NCBI GenBank assembly: GCA_022790755.1 | Contig: JAAVXR010000083.1 | Location: 1 to 44,736, forward strand | Direction: 5' to 3' | From: Hespellia sp. | Lineage (GTDB): Bacteria > Bacillota > Clostridia > Lachnospirales > Lachnospiraceae | DNA length: 44,736 nt | Program-made: the position numbers and the translations under genes | Shown: positions 7,554 to 15,469 of the stretch, in pieces | How the letters are laid out: every line of letters starts with the position of its first letter | How positions within the stretch are numbered: the stretch's first letter is position 1 | The notes under the pieces: generated by a model | Told to the model about the DNA's origin: nothing | The model's database searches: none | Seen by the model: the letters and a program-made list of their open reading frames with translations, nothing else

Positions 7554-8600
7554 TTATTCAAAATTATTCCATGTAAATTTTTCCCACGGAATATTCACTT
7601 CCGCACCCTCATTGATCAGGGAATCAATATGCATCAACAGTGGGAAATCATCCAAAGAAACAACATTTCTCTCTGCCATCTTCTTTACCGCGCGTGCAGT
7701 TCTCGTAGAAATTACGATGGATTCCAGTGTCACACCTTTTAACTCCTCCATCGCCTCATCGAAGCTGAGTCCTCTTCCGAGCAATGTACCGATCTTTCTG
7801 GTTCTTCCACCGAATACAGTTACATACAAATCGCCGATTCCATGAATCAGGTTCTCCGGCTTTCCTCCGATAATTTCAAGAAGTGCTTTCATTTCCTTCA
7901 TACTCTGACCAAACAAAGCCGCTTGAGAATTATAATGCTGTGCGCCGATCTTTCCGTCTCTCTTCTCCGCCAGGCCAACTGCCAGCGTAACTCCAAGCGC
8001 GTATGCATTCTTCAATGCAACTGCACACTCTACACCTACCACGTCAGTAGAAAGGCTGATATGGTAATAATCCGTTGCCAACAGAGATTTGATAAATTTC
8101 AGCGTCTCAATATCTTTTCCACAATATGCAACATGGCTGTCATCATGATCTGCAAGCTCATAACTGGTACACGGACCGCCGATGGCATTGAGATTCAGAT
8201 GCTTTCCTTCTGGCTGCCGCTCCGCGAAAATGTACGGATATGGAACCAGTGTTCCATCCTCCCGATCCACCATACCTTTTGTCACAGTAAGCAGCGGAAC
8301 CTCCTCCGGAAGCACCGGCAGTATCTCATCACAGAACCAATCCAGTCCAAAACTGCTCACACCACCGAGAATCAGATCCGCCCCTTTCAGAGCTTCCTCC
8401 AATTCATCAATTTTATAATACTTGATTCCGTTATGTAACGTACGCTTTAAATTGATATGATAGTTGTCCTCTCTCAGTCTGTCAATAATCTCCTCATCCA
8501 AAGGAGACCCTACCAGACGTACCTCATGGCCATTTTCAAAAGCCGGAAACGTAATCGCTGAATTCATCTGACCTGCACAAACAAACGTAATTATACTCAT
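7554..8600 (-). CDS. NAD(P)-dependent glycerol-3-phosphate dehydrogenase-like protein
   Basis: 348 aa with the overall GpsA layout: an N-terminal Rossmann part, VTKGM (equivalent to the ATKG motif), the conserved Lys in ALKNAYALGVTLAVGLAE, then GIGDLYVTVFGGRTRKIGTLLG. The dinucleotide loop is unusual: FVCAGQMNSAITF replaces the normal GxGxWGxA glycine pattern, so cofactor binding or substrate may differ from ordinary GpsA. It leads an operon with the 78-aa protein and the HD hydrolase and has a good promoter on the reverse strand (TTGACA 8674-8679, 17 bp, TTTAAT 8651-8656). GCAGGAGGTAG precedes the ATG at 8598-8600. It may be a paralogue of a housekeeping gpsA elsewhere; I cannot tell from the window. 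Confidence 0.75.
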   Translation of the reverse strand: MSIITFVCAGQMNSAITFPAFENGHEVRLVGSPLDEEIIDRLREDNYHINLKRTLHNGIKYYKIDELEEALKGADLILGGVSSFGLDWFCDEILPVLPEEVPLLTVTKGMVDREDGTLVPYPYIFAERQPEGKHLNLNAIGGPCTSYELADHDDSHVAYCGKDIETLKFIKSLLATDYYHISLSTDVVGVECAVALKNAYALGVTLAVGLAEKRDGKIGAQHYNSQAALFGQSMKEMKALLEIIGGKPENLIHGIGDLYVTVFGGRTRKIGTLLGRGLSFDEAMEELKGVTLESIVISTRTARAVKKMAERNVVSLDDFPLLMHIDSLINEGAEVNIPWEKFTWNNFE

Positions 8601-8650
8601 TTTCTACCTCCTGCATTTTTGCATATTTTCGGTTACACTTATTTAATAGA

Positions 8651-8743
8651 ATTAAAGCATTTTTTCCCTGGAGTGTCAATGCTGTGAAGGTTTTATTTCT
8701 GCGCTTTTGGTGGAGTTTTTATTAATCATTTGTTTTGATTAAT
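8651..8743 (-). promoter_or_regulatory. Promoter of the GpsA-like operon with upstream inverted repeat
   Basis: The sigma-A promoter reads TTGACA (8674-8679, reverse strand), 17-bp spacer, TTTAAT (8651-8656). About 45 bp upstream lies an inverted repeat, ATTAATCA at 8721-8728 and TGATTAAT at 8736-8743, with a 7-bp spacer. The same half-site recurs at the promoter of the divergent lacI-type gene (9166-9175 and 9202-9210), suggesting one regulator binds both sides. Confidence 0.65.
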
Positions 8744-8793
8744 TTTTGAATTTTTGAGGTCAGAGAGTTGTGGAGATATGTAATATATAAAAG

Positions 8794-9127
8794 GGGACGC
8801 GGGGCAGGGGCGAAACAGCTTCCGCCCCTGCCCCGCTGAATCTTAGCTACACTTTAAAACGATTCTAACGTTTAAAGAAATGAGATTCCAAGGGAACATT
8901 CACATAAATGCAAATATGACTTGTACCCCATGCCAGCAAACAGCGGAACGGATGGAAAGAATCTCTCACGCAGACAATCAGGGGTGTCTAATATGGAGGC
9001 GAAATCCACTGCCTACGGACTCTTAGGCGTGAAGCCCCGCTGAACGTCTTAGAGTCCGTCAGCAGTTAGTTCGCCGTAATATTACCCCGTCTGCGTGAGA
9101 GATTCTTTCCATCCGTTCCGCGTCCCC
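8794..9127. repeat. Long composite hairpin element (hairpin element 1)
   Basis: This gene-free stretch holds nested inverted repeats. Outer arms GGGGACGCGG (8794-8803) and CCGCGTCCCC (9118-9127) match perfectly. Inside are a perfect 14-bp hairpin with a 10-base loop (8799-8812 with 8823-8836) and a much larger hairpin whose first 33 bp match perfectly (8943-8975 with 9089-9121). The large one continues inward as an imperfect stem (GGGGT, AATAT, GGCGAA, ACTGC, CGGACTCT blocks) to a loop near 9030-9045. No open reading frame of credible composition lies here. It sits between divergent promoters, so it is not a terminator. It may be a non-autonomous mobile repeat, a structured RNA or a DNA cruciform. 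Confidence 0.85.
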
Positions 9128-9154
9128 CCCCACCTGTCATCCCACAAATTCCTC

Positions 9155-9210
9155 TTGACCTCACCATTAATCAAACCTATAATATTATTAATAATTCATC
9201 ATTTGATTAA
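9155..9210 (+). promoter_or_regulatory. Promoter and putative operator of the lacI-type gene at 9263
   Basis: TTGACC (9155-9160), 17-bp spacer, TATAAT (9178-9183). ATTAATCAAA lies inside the spacer (9166-9175) and the mirror-image TTTGATTAA lies at 9202-9210, so the two half-sites bracket the -10 box and probable start. This fits autorepression. The same half-site is found in the divergent promoter region at 8721-8743. Confidence 0.75.
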
Positions 9211-9262
9211 CACCCTTTTCCACTTTTTGGGTAATCAAAATAAATCAAAAGGAGACTTTGTT

Positions 9263-10354
9263 ATGGGAAAAAGAAAGAAAGTAACAACCCGTGATATCGC
9301 AGAGGCATTGGGTATCTCCCAGTCCACCGTTTCCATGATTTTAAGTGGCCGACCGAATGTCTCTTTTACAGAGGAAACCATTCTCCAAGTGCAAAACGCA
9401 GCTAAAAACATGGGTTATCAAAAATCCAATCCCAAAGGAGACAAAAAGAGAGACCGTTTTTCTGAAAGTATCGCCGTCCTGTGTCCACAACTTTCGGGCG
9501 GTTACTATTCCATGATGCTTCATTCCATTATTAAACGCGCGATGCGGTATCATTATACGGTTTTCACCATCACCACATTCCGCAGTGCGCAGACGGAAAA
9601 ACGCTATCTGGAAATGCTGGAGAACACTCGTCTTGCAGGTATCATTTCCTTGTATCCGGTCTCTGAGGTCGCAATGATGAATCTGCTATCACGTCAGGTT
9701 CCTGTGATTTCCGTTGGCGATAAGCCATCAGCCTTTCAATTTGACGCGGTGGAACTCGACAGTTTGAAGCCCGGACATTTGATCGGAAATTATTTGATTT
9801 CCCTGGGACATACTCATATTACTTACGTCTCATCACCGATCAATAAGAAGGAAATCGGTCGCGCTCATCGCCTGGAGGGTGTAAAAAATAGTTTCCTGGA
9901 ACATGGATACCCGGCCGAGCAGATCGACGTTCTCTACCAGTCTCAATCTGCTTTTGAACAATATCCCGCCGAAAATGCAGAATATCAGAATGCTTATGAT
10001 TTGACGCTTGAGACCTTGAAAAGAGGCACACCGTCCACCACCTTTATCGGCAATAATGATATCGCCGCTTTCGGCATTATGGCCGCGATCTCTGATTTTG
10101 GAGCCAGAATCCCACAGGATTATTCCGTATGCGGTTTTGATAATATCGCATTATCTTCCATGCCGCAGATTTCGCTTACCACCGTGGAACATGCATCCGT
10201 GCAAAAAGGCGAAGAAGCTGTGGATATGATTTTCAAAAAGAACAGCCAGAACCATCAAAATGGACAACCCAATTATATCATTCGTCTGGAATTTGAGCCT
10301 AAATTGATTGTACGTAATTCCACGGGGAAATGTAAAAATTTAATTCCTGAATAA
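9263..10354 (+). CDS. LacI-family transcriptional regulator
   Basis: 363 aa. Helix-turn-helix VTTRDIAEALGISQSTVSMILSGRPNVSFTEET, hinge region, then a ligand-binding domain (IAVLCPQLSGGYYSMMLHSIIKRA, AGIISLYPVSEVA, ISLGHTHITYVSSP, GFDNIALSSMPQISLTTVEHA). The start at 9263 is chosen for the AAAAGGAG site 8 nt upstream; the frame remains open further upstream, through the promoter, and that extension is not coding. It is divergent from the GpsA-like operon and shares a half-site with it, so that operon and the regulator itself are the most likely targets. The effector is unknown. Confidence 0.88.
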   Translation: MGKRKKVTTRDIAEALGISQSTVSMILSGRPNVSFTEETILQVQNAAKNMGYQKSNPKGDKKRDRFSESIAVLCPQLSGGYYSMMLHSIIKRAMRYHYTVFTITTFRSAQTEKRYLEMLENTRLAGIISLYPVSEVAMMNLLSRQVPVISVGDKPSAFQFDAVELDSLKPGHLIGNYLISLGHTHITYVSSPINKKEIGRAHRLEGVKNSFLEHGYPAEQIDVLYQSQSAFEQYPAENAEYQNAYDLTLETLKRGTPSTTFIGNNDIAAFGIMAAISDFGARIPQDYSVCGFDNIALSSMPQISLTTVEHASVQKGEEAVDMIFKKNSQNHQNGQPNYIIRLEFEPKLIVRNSTGKCKNLIPE

Positions 10355-10372
10355 ATCAAATAAATAATATGA

Positions 10373-10407
10373 AAATGACAGGCAATCTCATAGACTCCCT
10401 GTCATTT
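10373..10407. terminator. Hairpin between convergent lacI-type and ferredoxin genes
   Basis: AAATGACAGG (10373-10382) pairs with CCTGTCATTT (10398-10407) across a 15-base loop. It lies between the ends of two convergent genes, 19 bp after the lacI-type stop and 22 bp after the ferredoxin stop. The T runs are short in both directions, so termination strength is uncertain. Confidence 0.55.
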
Positions 10408-10428
10408 AAAATAATCGGTATTAGATTT

Positions 10429-10614
10429 TTATTTTTCAATATCAATAACAGCCACCGGACAGCCGTCTCTAGCCTCTGTCGCCGCATCTACATTCTCTTC
10501 TGTAACATCCGCATATGCCTCCGCGATTTCCTCGTCATTGAACCGAAATACTTCCGGACAAGCTGCCACACAAGCGCCGCAGGAAATGCATCCGTCGTTT
10601 ACTTTTGCCTTCAT
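10429..10614 (-). CDS. Ferredoxin, single [4Fe-4S] cluster type
   Basis: 61-aa electron carrier. The cluster motif is CISCGACVAACPEVF near the N-terminus plus a distant Cys in DGCPVAVI, the layout of mono-cluster ferredoxins in which the first three Cys and the remote Cys bind iron. The middle is acidic (NDEEIAEAYADVTEENVDAA). The ATG at 10612-10614 follows AAGGAGGAG, which rules out a longer start at 10683 that would overlap the next gene. The partner enzyme is not evident nearby. Confidence 0.92.
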   Translation of the reverse strand: MKAKVNDGCISCGACVAACPEVFRFNDEEIAEAYADVTEENVDAATEARDGCPVAVIDIEK

Positions 10615-10675
10615 TTTTCTCCTCCTTGACATGATAAAATTCCATGATCTAAAGGATTCCCTGAAAAATGGCAAT

Positions 10676-12031
10676 TTATTCAAGCCTGGACAAACTTTTC
10701 CTTTTCTTTATAGGTATCATTTTCAATGCGACATTCTGATATCGGTAAATGCTGAGCAAAATTCCCAGCAATACATAGGTTATTACCATACCACTCCCAC
10801 CGTAAGTGATAAAGGGACAGTACACCCCAGCAGAAAGGAATCCCAGATTCCCCAGAATATAGAACACCATTTGTATAAAAAATACAGACGTACAACCTGT
10901 TCCCATAACCATCCCTAACTGATTTTTCTGCCGCCAAGACACACGCAGCAAGCGCAAAAACAGGTATAATATCGCCCCAATCAGCAAGATCGCCGCCAAA
11001 ATACCATAATAGGAAATGATATAAGTCAATACATAATCACTTCCCGCCGGAATCACTTTATCCGGGAGAAATACAGACGCACTACTCCCTATCATCCGGC
11101 TGTCTGCAAGAAGCTCTCGAACGATGTTCATTTGATATCCTCCTGCATTTGCCGCGCTCCCCGGGTCCAACATGAGCTGCAAGCGCATCTTTTGATAGTC
11201 TGCCCCCACAACCATCACCACAGTATATATCAATATCGGAAGTAACAACACAAATCCACCGATCACCGAAAGCGTCAGCTTTTTTGACACCTGAAACCAA
11301 TCATGAGAGATCGCTGCAGAAAGCATTGCGAGAAATGCAAGCAGTAGTATCATTCCTGTTACAAAGCTATGACACTGCCAGACGACCCACAACGCCGGAC
11401 ACATCCATAGAATTCCCTTTCCGATTGCGAGTTTCCCCTCACCACGATAATGATATAAAATAGCGCCATACAATGGAATAAATAAAAAAGCCATTTTTCG
11501 GATATCCAGAGCGATTCCCATAAATAAGTAAATCCATGCATTCGCTCCATTTACGGAAACTGCACAAAACATTAGCCCGAACAGCAAGCCAAAAAACAAC
11601 AAAATCGTTAGTTCTCTCGCCCAGCGAGCAATCCGCGTATAATCAAAGTAACAAATCCCCAACATCAACACAAAACCCAAAAATAAATAGAAAAGATATG
11701 ATGTAACACGGGGAATCAAAACTGCATTCGGCAAATTTGTCTGAAGGCTTAATTGCACGACAAATCCAACGAAACTCAATCCAATCACCAAAGCAATCAA
11801 TCTCCACGCCATCCTTGGCCGATGTACCGCGTCCAGAGCGATTCCAGTTTCCACCGGATCTCCCATCTCCTTTACCGCCGCCAATTCCGCCTCATCACAA
11901 TCCATACCCGCTCTAATAAAAGCAGCCTTTTGATCTTCCACATGTGCAATCAATTCTTCCCGCACCGCACTATGTGCCTGTTTACAGCGAATCTGTGCTG
12001 TTATAATCTGTAAATATTCCTCCACTCTCAT
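10676..12031 (-). CDS. FtsW/RodA/SpoVE-family protein with N-terminal permease-prefix (HAAS-like) domain
   Basis: 451 aa. The first ~75 residues (MRVEEYLQIITAQIRCKQAHSAV to ELAAVKEMGDPVETG) form the soluble helical domain often found before membrane proteins encoded beside PadR regulators. Then come about ten membrane segments with SEDS-family features, such as SVNGANAWIYLF, QMNIVRELLADSRMIGSS and the C-terminal PFITYGGSGMVITYVLLGILLSIYR. SEDS proteins polymerise or translocate cell-wall precursors; whether this divergent one does is unknown. The start at 12029-12031 has GGGAGG upstream, and the ATG overlaps the padR stop (ATGA), so expression is coupled to PadR. Confidence 0.85.
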   Translation of the reverse strand: MRVEEYLQIITAQIRCKQAHSAVREELIAHVEDQKAAFIRAGMDCDEAELAAVKEMGDPVETGIALDAVHRPRMAWRLIALVIGLSFVGFVVQLSLQTNLPNAVLIPRVTSYLFYLFLGFVLMLGICYFDYTRIARWARELTILLFFGLLFGLMFCAVSVNGANAWIYLFMGIALDIRKMAFLFIPLYGAILYHYRGEGKLAIGKGILWMCPALWVVWQCHSFVTGMILLLAFLAMLSAAISHDWFQVSKKLTLSVIGGFVLLLPILIYTVVMVVGADYQKMRLQLMLDPGSAANAGGYQMNIVRELLADSRMIGSSASVFLPDKVIPAGSDYVLTYIISYYGILAAILLIGAILYLFLRLLRVSWRQKNQLGMVMGTGCTSVFFIQMVFYILGNLGFLSAGVYCPFITYGGSGMVITYVLLGILLSIYRYQNVALKMIPIKKRKSLSRLE

Positions 12032-12360
12032 AGCGCACCTCCCATGCTCAGCACGCTTGCAACTGCCCGAGAATACAGCTCCCACTCTTCCCGTTTTTGG
12101 GACAGAATCTTTTTCCCTTCTCTCGTGATGCTGTAATACTTCCGAACTTTGCCTGTCACCTCCTTCTCATACACTCTCAACAGTCCTTTTGTCTCCATAT
12201 TGTGTAGCAAAGGGTAGAGAGTTCCCGCCTTCAATTCAAATACATTCTGAGAACGCTGCCTCAATGTTTCAATCATCTCATAGCCATACATATCCTGTTC
12301 TGACAGCAACTTTAAAAGCAACATCGCTGTGCTGCCAGACACCAGACTCTTATCAATCAT
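12028..12360 (-). CDS. PadR-family transcriptional repressor
   Basis: 110 aa winged-helix regulator: MIDKSLVSGSTAMLLLKLLSEQDMYGYEMIETL, then FELKAGTLYPLLHNMETKGLL, the wing VTGKVRKYYSITREGKKIL and a C-terminal dimerisation helix. AAGGAGGGATGCAAA precedes the ATG at 12358-12360. It overlaps the SEDS-type gene by four bases (ATGA). A long perfect inverted repeat lies directly upstream, in the position expected for autorepression. In known PadR pairs the membrane partner responds to cell-envelope or toxic-compound stress; the signal here is unknown. Confidence 0.92.
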   Translation of the reverse strand: MIDKSLVSGSTAMLLLKLLSEQDMYGYEMIETLRQRSQNVFELKAGTLYPLLHNMETKGLLRVYEKEVTGKVRKYYSITREGKKILSQKREEWELYSRAVASVLSMGGAL

Positions 12361-12373
12361 TTTGCATCCCTCC

Positions 12374-12427
12374 TTATATCGACAATCTATATATTACACT
12401 TTCATTATATATAGATTGTCGATATAA
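12374..12427 (-). promoter_or_regulatory. Probable PadR operator: perfect 21-bp inverted repeat
   Basis: Arms at 12374-12394 and 12407-12427 are perfectly complementary over 21 bp, separated by 12 bp. The core is TCGACAATCTATA and its mirror. The repeat starts about 14 bp upstream of the padR ATG, next to the ribosome site, and would cover the promoter and transcription start. PadR proteins commonly bind such AT-rich palindromes in their own promoters. Confidence 0.8.
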
Positions 12428-12474
12428 GTCAACCCCTTTCCTTATTCTTACTAATTATGTTAAATTTTTGCAAT

Positions 12475-12505
12475 AAAAAAGACAATCAGATTTGACTGCC
12501 TTTTT
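12475..12505 (-). terminator. Terminator after the XRE membrane regulator
   Basis: Read on the reverse strand, GGCAGTCA, a 4-base loop and TGATTGTC (with two G-T pairs) are followed by six T (12480-12475). It lies about 35 bp past the stop of the XRE gene. Confidence 0.65.
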
Positions 12506-12539
12506 CCTACACAAATATAATATATTTTTGATCATATTT

Positions 12540-13523
12540 CTATTTTTCTTCTTTCGCCACAATATGCAGAATCCCCCACAAAGCTGCAAACAATAATCCT
12601 GCAACCGGCCAGATCACCCAGGTCTCTCCCCATCTATTGGAAGTCAGACTGATCCCAAGATAGATTGCCGTGACAATACACCAATATGCCCCGGCAAATG
12701 GAGACGTTTTTTTGTTCATTTTCTTTTTGTCTTGCGTATAATCTCCCACCTGCAACAATTTCTCATAACTCCCATGAATCATACCAGACCAAACAAGAAT
12801 ATATACCCCACAAGCTACAAACATCAATAAAAGCCCGACACAGACAACAGACACAAGATCCTCATCTATCGCCATCGCCAACATCAACGGGATTACCCCC
12901 AAAATACACAAGACTACTCCCGCTGCAACACAGAATCGAAATGTAGACTCAAACAATTCTTTTTTCTTTTCCACGATTCCTTCCACTCCAAATTGCAGTG
13001 AAAATACCTCTTTTTCCAAATATTCAAATCGCGAAAGCTGCATTCCTGTCAAAATTAGAATCGCCACTCCGATAGCAACCATAATCAGAAGAATCACCAT
13101 ACCGATACCGCCCGCCATATCTTCCGTTATAGAATTTGTTCTGTACTCCGACACGCCGCCAAGCAAAATCAAGCAAACCGGCGAAAGAATGCACAATGCA
13201 ACTCCGACTGCAATTTTCCACGCACTCTTTCTTGTCAATTCCATAAAATCATTCGCCTCATCCAGTGAGACCATAAGTCCTGTCCCATCACTGACCCCCG
13301 GGAACTCTGAAAGCGGCATTTCCTCCATATGATCTTTCAGAAGATAATCTGTACTCACTCCAAAAAGTTCACCCAGCTTCAGCACCCTATCCAAATCAGG
13401 AATCGCATTTCCACTCTCCCACTTGGACACAGACTGCCTCGAAATTCCTAATTGTTCCGCCAATTCTTCCTGCGACCATCCATTCTGCTTCCTTAACATC
13501 GAAATTTTATCTGCTAAAATCAT
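12540..13523 (-). CDS. XRE-family regulator with C-terminal membrane domain
   Basis: 327 aa. The N-terminal Cro/CI-type helix-turn-helix (ADKISMLRKQNGWSQEELAEQLGISRQSVSKWESG, ending VSTDYLLKD) is followed by a linker and about six hydrophobic segments (IAVGVALCILSPVCLILLGG, GMVILLIMVAIGVAILILTG, FCVAAGVVLCILGVIPLML, VVCVGLLLMFVACGVYILVW, IVTAIYLGISL, WPVAGLLFAALWGILHIV). It is a membrane-anchored DNA-binding protein of the type common in Lachnospiraceae, thought to sense envelope state. The start at 13521-13523 gives a standard HTH N-terminus; an in-frame start at 13643 would add an unrelated tail. It stands alone, so its targets are unknown. Confidence 0.85.
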   Translation of the reverse strand: MILADKISMLRKQNGWSQEELAEQLGISRQSVSKWESGNAIPDLDRVLKLGELFGVSTDYLLKDHMEEMPLSEFPGVSDGTGLMVSLDEANDFMELTRKSAWKIAVGVALCILSPVCLILLGGVSEYRTNSITEDMAGGIGMVILLIMVAIGVAILILTGMQLSRFEYLEKEVFSLQFGVEGIVEKKKELFESTFRFCVAAGVVLCILGVIPLMLAMAIDEDLVSVVCVGLLLMFVACGVYILVWSGMIHGSYEKLLQVGDYTQDKKKMNKKTSPFAGAYWCIVTAIYLGISLTSNRWGETWVIWPVAGLLFAALWGILHIVAKEEK

Positions 13524-13639
13524 ATTTTTTCCAACCTTTCCTGAATATGCGCACATTCTGTTATTCTGTTTCCTCGATATCGTATCTGTATCATAACAAA
13601 ATGAAGTATACACCGCCACCAGGTGTACTTGGAAATTTG

Positions 13640-15244
13640 TCAACTGGCAGTTGCATCTACAAATTTCTCAATTTTGCAGGTATGTTTTTTTGTTCTCGTA
13701 TCATAATGAATCCCCACCAACAAAATTTCTCCTTCATAACCAAACTGCCTGGCAAACTGCACATAGCTTCTCTTTTTTATTTGCATAATTGCTCGTTCCG
13801 CACCTTTATTCCATTTCAATTCAATCACCAATGCTGGTTTGCTTGAGGTTTTACCTGGCACAAAAAGTAAACCGGAGTATCCTTTTCCGCTTGCCAGTTC
13901 TTCAATCCGCAGGTAATGATCCATACAACTCAGATACGCCATAACAACAACTGAACGAAGGGCATGCTCATTATTATAATTGATCGGAGGCGTATTCTCT
14001 CCATGTACCTCTTCCAAGATATCGGCAACTGTATCCTCGTCCATATGAAGCGTCGCATCTAAAAGTCGGTCCGAACGCTTCACAGCTCTTACAAGTTCCT
14101 GCCTGCTTCCATTTCTTATGGCACGGAGAAATTCCTCCCGAACTTCCTCATTGGGTATAAAAACCTCTTTTTTATCACTGTCATATGCCAGATACCCCAG
14201 ATGAACAAGAAGTGTAAACACATCATCTCTACTACGCATTGAAGTCATATCATTTTGAAATGTTCCCGTATCAATTTTAAAATGCCGTCCGCCAATCATA
14301 TCTATTATTGCATCTTTCAATCCATCAAAATTCAGTTCAATATACACTTTCAGCGATTCATACGTTTCTGTCTGTGTCCAATAATTACTGAACTTCTGAT
14401 TGATCACCGCTTCCATAATAGATTTCGGATTGTAAATGTGTTTGATTTTATCAAAATAATAACCATCATACCACCTGTGTGCTTCTGCGAAATCAAGTCC
14501 ATATTCCTCACACAAAGCCCTGACCTCCATTTCTGTAAAGCCTGTGAACTCTGCCAGTGGACCAGGATCTAACATTGTAAATTCACAAAAATCCGTCAAC
14601 GCAGACTGTGTACCATATTTTTTAATCGGCAAAATACCTGTCATATAAGCGCCGCAAATCATTTGTGAAGTTTGATTACTCTTAAACAGGCTTCGAAGCA
14701 ATTGAATATATGCATGCTGCAACTCTTCATTGGTTTTTGCCTCTCGAAACAACGCATCCCATTCATCAATTATAATAAAAATTTTTTTCCCCGTTTTGCC
14801 ATTAATCTGTAGAAGCGCTTTACTCAGCGCTCTCACATCTTCTTTAATACAATTTGGAAAAGCTTCCCTCAATTCCTCAATCACATCTTTCTGTATATAG
14901 CTTACCGTTTCCTCAATTACTTCTACCGCTGCAATAAATGAAGAAATATCCAAAAACAATACATCACATTGGTTAAAATACTCCTGAAATCCCCCGCTCT
15001 CATCATGTGCAATTTTCAGATTTTCAAATAAAGACATTGAATCTGCAGATCTGGAATAATACGCAGAAAGCAACTGTGCAGAGAAGGATTTACCAAAACG
15101 TCTTGGTCGACTGAAACAAGTCAACATTCTGTCGCTTTCCATTACGCTGTTCGTATAATCAATCAGCTCCGATTTATCTACATACATCCCTCTTTTCAAA
15201 ATCGCCTTAAACCCATCAGAAGGCGGATTCAGATAAATTCCCAT
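13640..15244 (-). CDS. AAA-ATPase-like / PD-(D/E)XK nuclease superfamily protein
   Basis: 534 aa. The N-terminal half is a P-loop ATPase of the AAA-ATPase_like group: Walker A in PRRFGKSF (about residues 47-54) and Walker B in IFIIIDEWDALF (Asp160, Glu161), after the typical opening IYLNPPSDGFKAILKRGMYVDKSELI. The C-terminal part has the PD-(D/E)XK-like core KPALVIELKWNKGAERAIMQIKKRSY with the E-x-K pair. Such proteins occur in many divergent copies in gut Clostridia and Bacteroidetes; their function is unproven, though a role linked to mobile DNA or defence has been suggested. The ATG at 15242-15244 is preferred over a GTG nine bases upstream because of the GAGGAG spacing. Confidence 0.88.
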   Translation of the reverse strand: MGIYLNPPSDGFKAILKRGMYVDKSELIDYTNSVMESDRMLTCFSRPRRFGKSFSAQLLSAYYSRSADSMSLFENLKIAHDESGGFQEYFNQCDVLFLDISSFIAAVEVIEETVSYIQKDVIEELREAFPNCIKEDVRALSKALLQINGKTGKKIFIIIDEWDALFREAKTNEELQHAYIQLLRSLFKSNQTSQMICGAYMTGILPIKKYGTQSALTDFCEFTMLDPGPLAEFTGFTEMEVRALCEEYGLDFAEAHRWYDGYYFDKIKHIYNPKSIMEAVINQKFSNYWTQTETYESLKVYIELNFDGLKDAIIDMIGGRHFKIDTGTFQNDMTSMRSRDDVFTLLVHLGYLAYDSDKKEVFIPNEEVREEFLRAIRNGSRQELVRAVKRSDRLLDATLHMDEDTVADILEEVHGENTPPINYNNEHALRSVVVMAYLSCMDHYLRIEELASGKGYSGLLFVPGKTSSKPALVIELKWNKGAERAIMQIKKRSYVQFARQFGYEGEILLVGIHYDTRTKKHTCKIEKFVDATAS

Positions 15245-15469
15245 CCTTCGCACACTCCTCTCCGCAAAAACATTCTTCCATTCGTTCTCTTGATTATACT
15301 ATACTAGAAATTGGAAAACAAGGATGTGAAATTCTCCTACACGAAACTTCTCCGGCACAAAACTCTATACAAACAGTCTGAAAATCAGTTGATTTCGAAA
15401 CATCCGTGTGTTAGAATAATGGACGGCAAACAATCCCATATCATTTTCAAAAATAGAGGAGTGATTTCA

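Noticed and set aside
15311-15469. Upstream extension of the flavodiiron protein
   Set aside because: The added residues do not resemble the family, and AGAGGAG lies just before the ATG at 15470.
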